Positions 53,171 through 64,000 of a stretch of 64,000 nt of DNA are shown one piece after another. Position 1 is the stretch's first letter. Every line of letters starts with the position of its first letter. The DNA lies in assembly GCA_013076295.1 (NCBI GenBank), contig RQOL01000382.1:1-64000 (forward strand), given 5' to 3'. The notes under the pieces are model-generated. The model saw only the letters and a program-made list of their open reading frames with translations, was not told the origin of the DNA and did no database searches. The stretch comes from Sanderia malayensis. Taxonomy: Eukaryota; Cnidaria; Scyphozoa; Semaeostomeae; Pelagiidae. Made by a program: the position numbers and the translations under genes.

Positions 53171-53235
53171 GCATTGTTCATGTTTATTTGTTTGTCCAGT
53201 TGGATGTTTACATTATGTTTCAGTGATGTTTACAT
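53168..53235 (+). repeat. rearranged patch within the satellite
   Basis: After AAGTAAATTACAATGCATTG the satellite is replaced by about 45 bases including TTTATTTGTTTGTCCAG and TGGATGTTTACATTATG, before resuming at CAGTGATGTTTACATAC. Parts resemble the TTTCAGTGATGTTTACATTA variant near 51070, so this may be a scrambled monomer rather than foreign DNA. Confidence 0.6.
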
Positions 53236-54049
53236 ACTAATTGCAATTGAATCCACGTTATTACAGCTGAAACTAAGTAATTTACAGATGCATTTGCTTG
53301 TTTTCAGTAATATTAACATTACTGCACACTAATTGCACATGAATCCACGTTAATACAGCTGAAACTAAGTAAATTACACATGCACTTGCTTGTTTTCAGT
53401 GATATTAACATTACTGCACACTAATTGCAATTGAATCCACGTTATTACACCTGAAACTAAGTAAAATACACATGCAATTGCTTGTTTTATGTGATATTAC
53501 TGCTGAAACTAAGTAAATTACATCTGCTTTTGTATGTTTTCAGTGATATTAACATTACTGCACACTAATTGCACATGAATCAAGGTTATTACAGCTGAAA
53601 CTAAGTAAATTACACATGCATTTGCTGGTTTTCAGTGATGTTAACATTACTGCACACTAATTGCACATGAATCCACGTTATTACAGCTGAAACCGAGTAA
53701 ATTACACATGCATTTGCTTGTTTTCAGTGATATTAACATTACTGCACACTAAATCACATGAATCCACGTTATTACAGCTTAAACTATGTAAATTACACAT
53801 GTATTTGCTTGTTTTCAGTCATATTAACATTGCCGTACACTAATTGCACATGTATCCACGTTATTACAGCTGAAACTAAGTAAATTACACATGCATTTGC
53901 TTGTTTTCAGTGATATTAACATTACTGCACACTAATTGCACATGAATCCACGTTATTACAGCTGAAACTATGTAAATTACACATGCATTTGCTTGTTTTT
54001 AGTCATATTAACATTATTGCACATTAATTGCACATGAATCCACGTTATT

Positions 54050-57000
54050 ACAGCTGTAACTAAGTAAATTACACATGCACTCGCTTTTTTTCAGTCATAT
54101 TAACATTACCGTACACTAATTGCACATGAATCCACGTTATCACAGCTGAAACTAAGTAAATTACACATGCATTTGCTGGTTTTCAGTGATATTAACCTTA
54201 CCGTACACTAATTGCACATGAATCCACGTTATTACAGCTGCAACTAAGTAAATTACACATGCATTTGCTTGTTTTCAGGGATATTAACATTACTGCGCAC
54301 TAATTGCAATTGAATCCACGTTATTACAGCTGAAACTAAGTAAAATACACATGCATTTGCTTGTTTTCAGTGATATTACTGCTGAAACTAAGTAAATTAC
54401 ATCTGCTTTTGTATGTTTTCAGTGATATTAACATTACTGCACACGAATTGCACACGAATCAAGGTTATTACAGCTGAAACTAAGTAAATTACACATGCAT
54501 TTTCTTGTTTTCAGTTATCTTAACATTACCGCACACTAATTGCACTTGAATCCACGTTATCACAGCTGAAATTAAGTAAATGACACATGCATTTGCTGGT
54601 TTTCAGTGATATTAACATTACTGCACACTAATTGCACATGAATCCACGTTATTACAGCTGAAACCAAGTAAATTACACATGCATTTGCTTGTTTTCAGTG
54701 ATATTAACATTACTGCACACTAATTCACATGAATCCACGTTATTACAGCTGAAACTAAGTAAATTACACATGCATTTGCTTGTTTTCAGTGATATTAACA
54801 TTACTGCACACTAATTGCACATGAATCAACGTTATTACAGCTGAAACTAAGTAAATTACACATGCATTTGCTTGTTTTCAGTGATATTAACATTACTGCA
54901 CACTAATTGCACATGAATCCACGTTATTACAGCTGAAACTAAGTAATTTACACATGCATTTGCTTGTTTTCAGTAATATTAACATTACTGCACACTAATT
55001 GCACATGAATCCACGTTTTTACAGCTGAAAATATGTAAATTACACATGCATTTGCATTTTTTCAGTCATATTAACACTATTGCACATTAATTGCACATGA
55101 ATCCACGTTATTACAGCTGAAACTAAGTAAATTACACATGCATTCGCTTTTTTTCTGTCATATTAAGATTACCGTACACTAATTGCACATGAATCCACGT
55201 TATCACAGCTGAAATTAAGCAAATTACACATGCATTTGCTGGTTTTCAGTGATATTAACATTACTGCACACTAATTGCACATGAATCCACGTTATTACAG
55301 CTGAAACCAAGTAAATTACACATGCATTTGCTTGTTTTCAGTGATATTAACATTACTGCACACTAAATCACATGAATCCACGTTATTACAGCTGAAACTA
55401 TGTAAATTACACATGTATTTGCTTGTTTTCAGTCATATTAACATTGCCGTACACTAATTGCACATGAATCCACGTTATTACAGCTGTAACTAAGTAAATT
55501 ACACATGCATTCGCTTTTTTTCAGTCATATTAACATTACCGTACACTAATTGCACATGAATCCACGTTATCACAGCTGAAACTAAGTAAATTACACATGC
55601 ATTTGCTGGTTTTCAGTGATATTAACCTTACCGTACACTAATTGCACATGAATCCACGTTATTACAGCTGCAACTAAGTAAATTACACATGCATTTGCTT
55701 GTTTTCAGGGATATTAACATTACTGCGCACTAATTGCAATTGAATCCACGTTATTACAGCTGAAACTAAGTAAAATACACATGCATTTGCTTGTTTTCAG
55801 TGATATTACTGCTGAAACTAAGTAAATTACATCTGCTTTTGTATGTTTTCAGTGATATTAACATTACTGCACACTAATTGCACACGAATCAAGGTTATTG
55901 CAGCTGAAACTAAGTAAATTACACATGCATTTTCTTGTTTTCAGTTATCTTAACATTACTGCACACTAATTGCACATGAATCCACGTTATCACAGCTGAA
56001 ATTAAGTAAATGACACATGCATTTGCTGGTTTTCAGTGATATTAACATTACTGCACACTAATTGCACATGAATCCACGTTATTACAGCTGAAACCAAGTA
56101 AATTACACATGCATTTGCTTGTTTTCAGTGATATTAACATTACTGCACACTAATTCACATGAGTCCACGTTATTACAGCTGAAACTAAGTAAAGTACACA
56201 TGCATTTGCTTTTTTCAGTGATATTAACATTACTGCACACTAATTGCACATGAATCAACGTTATTACAGCTGAAACTAAGTAAATTACACATGCATTTGC
56301 TTGTTTTCAGTGATATTAACATTACTGCACACTAATTGCACAAGAATCCACGTTATTACAGCTGAAACTAAGTAATTTACACATGCATTTGCTTGTTTTC
56401 AGTAATATTAACATTACTGCACACTAATTGCACATGAATCCACGTTATTACAGCTGAAACTATGTAAATTACACATGCATTTGCATTTTTTCAGTCATAT
56501 TAACATTATTGCACATTAATTGCACATGAATCCACGTTATTACAGCTGAAACTAAGTAAATTACACATGCATTCGCTTTTTATCAGTCATATTAACATTA
56601 CCGTACACTAATTGCACATGATCCACGTTATCACAGCTGAAACTAAGTAAATTACACATGCATTTGCTGGTTGTCAGTGATATTAACCTTACCGTACACT
56701 AATTGCACATGAATCCACGTTATCACAGCTGAAATTAAGCAAATTACACATGCATTTGCTGGTTTTCAGTGATATTAACATTACTGCACACTAATTGCAC
56801 ATGAATCCACGTTATTACAGCTGAAACCAAGTAAATTACACATGCATTTGCTTGTTTTCAGTGATATTAACATTACTGCACACTAAATCACATGAATCCA
56901 CGTTATTACAGCTGAACTATGTAAATTACACATGTATTTGCTTGTTTTCAGTCATATTAACATTGCCGTACACTAATTGCACATGAATCCACGTTATTAC

Positions 57001-58480
57001 AGCTGTAACTAAGTAAATTACACATGCATTCGCTTTTTTTCAGTATATTAACATTACCGTACACTAATTGCACATGAATCCACGTTATCACAGCTGAAAC
57101 TAAGTAAATTACACATGCATTTGCTGGTTTTCAGTGATATTAACCTTACCGTACACTAATTGCACATGAATCCACGTTATTACAGCTGAACTAAGTAAAT
57201 TACACATGCATTTGCTTGTTTTCAGGATATTAACATTACTGCGCACTAATTGCAATGAATCCACGTTATTACAGCTGAAACTAAGTAAAATACACATGCA
57301 TTTGCTTGTTTTCAGTGATATTACTGCTGAAACTAAGTAAATTACATCTGCTTTTGTATGTTTTCAGTGATATTAACATTACTGCACACTAATTGCACAC
57401 GAATCATGGTTATTGCAGCTGAAACTAAGTAAATTACACATGCATTTTCTTGTTTTCAGTTATCTTAACATTACTGCACACTAATTGCACATGAATCCAC
57501 GTTATCACAGCTGAAATTAAGTAAATGACACATGCATTTGCTGTTTTCAGTGATATTAACATTACTGCACACTAATTGCACATGAATCCACGTTATTACA
57601 GCTGAAACAAGTAAATTACACATGCATTTGCTTGTTTTCAGTGATATTAACATTACTGCACACTAATTCACATGAGTCCACGTTATTACAGCTGAAACTA
57701 AGTAAAGTACACATGCATTTGCTTTTTTCAGTGATATTAACATTACTGCACACTAATTGCACATGAATCAACGTTATTACAGCTGAAACTAAGTAAATTA
57801 CACATGCTTTTGCTTGTTTTCAGTGATATTAACATTACTGCACACTAATTGCACAAGAATCCACGTTATTACAGCTGAAACTAAGTAATTTACACATGCA
57901 TTTGCTTGTTTTCAGTAATATTAACATTACTGCACACTAATTGCACATGAATCCACGTTATTACAGCTGAAACTATGTAAATTACACATGCATTTGCATT
58001 TTTTCAGTCATATTAACATTATTGCACATAATTGCACATGAATCCACGTTATTACAGCTGAAACTAAGTAAATTACACATGCATTCGCTTTTTATCAGTC
58101 ATATTAACATTACCGTACACTAATTGCACATGAATCCACGTTATCACAGCTGAAACTAAGTAAATTACACATGCATTTGCTGGTTGTCAGTGATATTAAC
58201 CTTACCGTACACTAATTGCACATGAATCCACGTTATCACAGCTGAAACTAAGTAAATTACACATGCATTTGCTGGTTTTCAGTGATATTAACCTTACCGT
58301 ACACTAATTGCACATGAATCCACGTTATTACAGCTGCAACTAAGTAAATTACACATGCATTTGCTTGTTTTCAGGAATATTAACATTACTGCGCACTAAT
58401 TGCAATTGAATCCACGTTATTACAGCTGGAACTAAGTAAAATACACATGCATTTGCTTGTTTTCAGTGATATTACTGCTG
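54050..58480 (+). repeat. ~1.43-1.51-kb higher-order repeat, about three copies
   Basis: CACACGAATC occurs at 54451, 55881 and 57396 (spacings 1430 and 1515). AAAGTACACATGC occurs at 56191 and 57704 (spacing 1513). Each unit has one short monomer and a fixed order of GCATTTTTTCAG, CATTCGCTTTTT and TTAACCTTACCG variants. Confidence 0.82.
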
Positions 58481-61400
58481 AAACTAAGTAAATTACATCT
58501 GCTTTTGTATGTTTTCAGTGATATTAACATTACTGCACACTAATTGCACATGAATCCACGTTATTACAGCTGAAACCAAGTAAATTACACATGCATTTGC
58601 TTGTTTTCAGTGATATTAACATTACTGCACACTAATTCACATGAATCCACGTTATTACAGCTGAAACTAAGTAAATTACACATGCATTTGCTTGTTTTCA
58701 GTGATATTAACATTACTTCACACAAATTGCACATGAATCCACGTTATTACAGCTGAAACTAAGTAAATTACACATGCATTTGCTTGTTTTCAGTGATATT
58801 AACATTACTGCACACTAATTGCACATGAATCCACGTTATTACAGCTGAAACTAAGTAAATTACACATGCATTTGCTTGTTTTCAGTGATATTAACTTTAC
58901 TGTACACTAATTGCACATGAATCCACGTTATTACAGCTGAAACTAAGTAAATTACACATGCATTAGCTTGATTTCAGTGATATTAACATTACTGCACACT
59001 AATTGCACATGAATCCACGTTATTACAGCTGAAACTAAGTAAATTACACATGCATTTGCTTGTTTTCAGTGATATTAACATTACTGCACACTAATTGCAA
59101 ATGAATCAACGTTATTACAGCTGAAGCTAAGTCAATTACACATGCATTTGCTTGTTTTCAGTGATATTAACATTACTGCACACTAATTGCACATGAATCC
59201 ACGTTATTACAGCTGAAACTAAGTAAATTACACATGCATTTGCTTGTTTTCAGTGATATTAACATTACTGCACACTAATTGCACAAGAATCCACGTTATT
59301 ACAGCTGAAACTAAGTAAATTACACATGCATTTGCTTGTTTTCAGTGATATTAGCATTACTGCACACTAATTGAAAATGAATCAACGTTATTACAGCTGA
59401 AACTAAGTAAATTACACATGAATTTGCTTTTTTTCAGTAATATTAACATTACTGCACACTAATTGCAATTGAATCCACGTTATTACAGCTGAAACTAAGT
59501 AAAACACACATGCATTTGCTTGTTTTCAGTGATATTAACATTACTGCACACTAATTGCACATGAATCCACGTTATTACAGCTGAAACTATGTAAATTACA
59601 CATGCATTTGCATTTTTTCAGTCATATTAACATTATTGCACATTAATTGCACATGAATCCACGTTATTACAGCTGAAACTAAGTAAATTACACATGCATT
59701 CGCTTTTTTTCAGTCATATTAACATTACCGTACACTAATTGCACATGAATCCACGTTATCACAGCTGAAACTAAGTAAATTACACATGCATTTGCTGGTT
59801 TTCAGTGATATTAACATTACTGCACACTAATTGCACATGAATCCACGTTATTACAGCGAAACTAAGTAAATTACAAATGCATTTTATTGTTTCAGTGATG
59901 TTTACATTACTGCATACTATTGCAATTGAATCCACGTTATTACAGCTGAAACTAAGTAAATTACACATGCATTTGCTTGTTTTCAGTGATATTAACATTA
60001 CTGCACACTAATTGCAATTGAATCCACGTTATTACACCTGAAACTAAGTAAAATACACATGCAATTGCTTGTTTTATGTGATATTACTGCTGAAACTAAG
60101 TAAATTACATCTGCTTTTGTATGTTTTCAGTGATATTAACATTACTGCACACTAATTGCACATGAATCAAGGTTATTACAGCTGAAACTAAGTAAATTAC
60201 ACATGCATTTTCTTGTTTTCAGTGATCTTAACATTACTGCACACTAATTGCACATGAATCCACGTTATCACAGCTGAAATTAAGCAAATTACACATGCAT
60301 TTGCTGGTTTTCAGTGATATTAACATTACTGCACACTAATTGCACATGAATCCACGTTATTACAGCTGAAACCAAGTAAATTACACATGCATTTGCTTGT
60401 TTTCAGTGATATTAACATTACTGCACACTAAATCACATGATTCCACGTTATTACAGCTGAAACTATGTAAATTACACATGTATTTGCTTGTTTTCAGTGA
60501 TATTAACATTACTGCACACTAATTGCACATGAATCCACGTTATTACAGCTGAAACTATGTAAATTACACATGCATTTGCTTGTTTTTAGTCATATTAACA
60601 TTATTGCACATTAATTGCACATGAATCCACGTTATTACAGCTGAAACTAAGTAAATTACACATGCATTTGCTTGTTTTCAGTGATATTAACATTACTGCA
60701 CACTAATTGCACATGAATCCACGTTATTACAGCTGAAACTAAGTAAATTACACATGCATTTGCTTGTTTTCAGTGATATTAGCATTACTGCACACTAATT
60801 GAAAATGAATCAACGTTATTACAGCTGAAACTAAGTAAATTACACATGAATTTGCTTTTTTTCAGTAATATTAACATTACTGCACACTAATTGCAATGAA
60901 TCCACGTTATTACAGCTGAAACTAAGTAAAACACACATGCATTTGCTTGTTTTCAGTGATATTAACATTACTGCACACTAATTGCACATGAATCCAAGTT
61001 ATTACAGCTGAAACTATGTAAATTACACATGCATTTGCATTTTTTCAGTCATATTAACATTATTGCACATTAATTGCACATGAATCCACGTTATTACAGC
61101 TGAAACTAAGTAAATTACACATGCATTCGCTTTTTTTCAGTCATATTAACATACCGTACACTAATTGCACATGAATCCACGTTATCACAGCTGAAACTAA
61201 GTAAATTACACATGCATTTGCTGGTTTTCAGTGATATTAACATTACTGCACACTAATTGCACATGAATCCACGTTATTACAGCGAAACTAAGTAAATTAC
61301 AAATGCATTTTATTGTTTTCAGTGATGTTTACATTACTGCATACTAATTGCAATTGAATCCACGTTATTACAGCTGCAACTAAGTAAATTACACATGCAT

Positions 61401-61899
61401 TTGCTTGTTTTCAGGGATATTAACATTACTGCGCACTAATTGCAATTGAATCCACGTTATTACAGCTGAAACTAAGTAAAATACACATGCATTGCTTGTT
61501 TTCAGTGATATTACTGCTGAAACTAAGTAAATTACATCTGCTTTTGTATGTTTTCAGTGATATTAACATTACTGCACACTAATTGCACATGAATCCACGT
61601 TATTACAGCTGAAACCAAGTAAATTACACATGCATTTGCTTGTTTTCAGTGATATTAACATTACTGCACACTAATTGCACATGAATCCACGTTATTACAG
61701 CTGAAACTATGTAAATTACACATGCATTTGCTTGTTTTTAGTCATATTAACATTATTGCACATTAATTGCACATGAATCCACGTTATTACAGCTGTAACT
61801 AAGTAAATTACACATGCATTCGCTTTTTTCAGTCATATTAAGATTACCGTACACTAATTGCACATGAATCCACGTTATCACAGCTGAAACTAAGTAAAT

Positions 61900-64000
61900 T
61901 ACACATGCATTTGCTGGTTTTCAGTGATATTAACCTTACCGTACACTAATTGCACATGAATCCACGTTATTACAGCTGCAACTAAGTAAATTACACATGC
62001 ATTTGCTTGTTTCAGGGATATTACATTACTGCGCACTAATTGCAATTGAATCCACGTTATTACAGCTGAAACTAAGTAAATACACATGCATTTGCTTGTT
62101 TCAGTGATATTAACTTTACTGTACTAATTGCACATGAATCCACGTTATTACGCTGCAACTAAGTAAATTACACATGCATTTGCTTGTTTTCAGGGATATT
62201 AACATTACTGCACACTAATTGCAATTGATCCACGTTATTACAGCTGAACTAAGTAAAATACACATGCATTTGCTTGTTTTCAGTGATATTACTGCTGAAA
62301 CTAAGTAAATTACATCTGCTTTGTATGTTTTCAGTGATAATAACATTACTGCACACTAATTGCACATGAATCCACGTTATTACAGCTGAAACCAAGTAAA
62401 TTACACATGCATTTGCTTGTTTTCAGTGATATTAACATTACTGCACACTAATTCACATGAATCCACGTTATTACAGCTGAAACTAAGTAAATTACACATG
62501 CATTTGCTTGTTTTCAGTGATATTAACATTACTGCACCACTAATTGCACATGAATCACTTATTACAGCTGAAACTAAGTAAATTACACATGCATTCGCTG
62601 TTTTCAGTGATATTAACATACTGCACACTATTGACATGAATCCACGTTATTACAGCTGAAACTAAGTAAATTACACATGCATTGCTTGTTTTCAGTGATA
62701 TTAACTTACTTACACTAATTGCACATGAATCCACGTTATTACAGCTGAAACTAAGTAAATTACACATGCATTAGCTTGATTTCAGTGATATTAACATTAC
62801 TGCACACTAATTGCACATGAATCCAGTTATTACAGCTGAAACTAAGTAAATTACACATGCATTTGCTTGTTTTCAGTGATATTAAATTACTGCACACTAA
62901 TTGCACTTGAATCCACGTTATTACAGCTGAAACTAAGTAAATTACACATGCATTTGCTTGTTTTCAGTGATTTAGCATTACTGCACACTAATTGCAATCA
63001 ATCACGTTATTACAGCTGAAACTAAGTCAATTACACATGCATTTGCTTGTTTTCAGTGATATTAACATTACTGCACATAATTGCACATGAATCCACGTTA
63101 TACAGCTGAAACTAAGTAAATTACACATGCATTTGCTTGTTTTCAGTGATATTAACATTACTGCACACTAATTGCACATGAATCCACGTTATTCACAGCT
63201 GAAACTAAGTAAATTACACATGCATTTGCTTGTTTTCAGTGATAAACATTACTGCACACTAATTGCACATGAATCCACGTTATTACAGCTGAAACTATGT
63301 AAAATTACACATGCATTTGCTTGTTTTGTCATATTAACATTATGCACATAATGCACATGAATCCACGTTATTACAGCTGTAACTAAGTAAATTACACATG
63401 CATTCGCTTTTTTCAGTCAATTAATCATTACCGTACACTAATGCACATGAATCCACGTTATCACAGCTGAAACTAAGTAAATTACACATGCATTTGCTGG
63501 TTTTCAGTGATATTAACTTACCGTACACTAATTGCACATGAATCCACGTTATTACAGCTGCAACTAAGTAAATTACCATGCATTTGCTTTTTTTTCAGGA
63601 TATTAACATTACTGCGCACTAATTGCAATTGAATCCACGTTATTACAGCTGAAACTAAGTAAATACACATGTATTTGTTTGTTTTCAGTATTATTACAAT
63701 CTAAACCTAAGTAAAACACATGCATTTGTTGTTTTTAGTGATATTAACATTACTGCACACTAATTCACATGAATCCACGTTATTACAGCTGAAACTAAGT
63801 AAATTACACATGCATTTGCTTGTTTTCAGTGATATTAACTTATTCACACTAATTGCACATGAATCCACGTTATTACAGCTAAAACTAAGTAAATTACACA
63901 TGCATTGCTTGTTTTCAGTGATATTAACATTACTGCACACTAATTGCACATGAATCCACGTTATTACAGCTGAAACTAAGTAAATTACACATGCATTTGC
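61900..64000 (+). repeat. indel-rich right edge of the array
   Basis: Monomers lose single bases at many positions: TTACATTACTG near 62019, ATTACGCTG near 62149, TTAACATACTGC near 62610, TTAACTTACTTACAC near 62701, CACATAATGCAC near 63345 and TCAATTAATCATTACC near 63417. Deletions far outnumber substitutions. This could be real edge decay or uncorrected long-read error. Confidence 0.75.

Larger units (their letters stand above)
42719..64000 (+). repeat. 92-bp satellite array, fourth block
   Basis: Continues the short monomer split by the IS4EU-like element, then runs head-to-tail to the window end. It is highly regular from about 42.7 to 61.9 kb, with repeated multi-monomer blocks. From about 61.9 kb onward, single-base deletions become frequent. 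A 65-bp anomalous patch lies near 53168-53235. No gene, RNA gene or further insertion was found in this 21.3-kb stretch. Confidence 0.97.

Noticed and set aside
57109..63953. Further open frames containing the same CNLLSFSCNN / ITENKQMHV peptides, on both strands
   Set aside because: The same satellite translation. They are longer here only because indels at the right edge remove stops.
1..64000. CENP-B box or other known centromere motif in the monomer
   Set aside because: No match to the TTCG....CGGG pattern. A centromeric role stays unproven.
1..64000. tRNA, rRNA or snRNA genes
   Set aside because: I saw no A/B-box pairs, cloverleaf-like segments or rRNA-like sequence in the three unique segments or the satellite.

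Overview
The window is eukaryotic and almost entirely non-genic. About 58.8 kb of the 64 kb is one head-to-tail satellite array with a 92-bp monomer (about 33% GC, roughly 640 copies). All monomers I read run in the same direction, and the array continues off both ends of the window. The remaining ~5.2 kb is three transposable-element insertions that split the array into four blocks. The protein remnants (a jockey/CR1/L2-like reverse transcriptase tail, and a THAP/DDE transposase paired with a SWIM zinc-finger protein) are types I associate with animal genomes and particularly with anthozoan cnidarians (corals, anemones). That organism call is an inference from family knowledge.

Layout: 1-4471 satellite, diverged, with a ~1.19-kb higher-order repeat; 4472-5428 a 5'-truncated non-LTR retrotransposon on the minus strand; 5429-28189 satellite, including a 5,397-bp tandem duplication and a 971-bp one; 28190-29935 a 1,746-bp non-coding DNA transposon with ~200-bp terminal inverted repeats and TTAA target duplication; 29936-40250 satellite; 40251-42718 a 2,468-bp decayed DNA transposon with AT target duplication and two convergent broken genes; 42719-64000 satellite with several more segmental duplications and an indel-rich right end.

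There is no intact gene. The 40.3-42.7 kb element is the only place where parts can be read as a system. On the plus strand lie a CRE/TATA-like promoter, a THAP zinc-finger exon, a 130-bp intron, an HTH and first catalytic Asp, and the C-terminal end of a DDE transposase whose middle is lost. Facing it on the minus strand is a SWIM zinc-finger protein that starts inside the right inverted repeat. This fits an IS4EU/ISL2EU-type transposon.

The satellite has readable history. The monomer contains two diverged half-repeats. A 52-bp short monomer that looks like a recombination product between those halves recurs about every 0.5-3 kb through much of the array, marking repeated amplification of larger units. 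All three transposons inserted into the same ~10-bp AT-rich segment of the monomer. I saw no evidence of a new gene system. The notable content is the array architecture, the insertion pattern and the regulatory motifs in the transposon inverted repeats.
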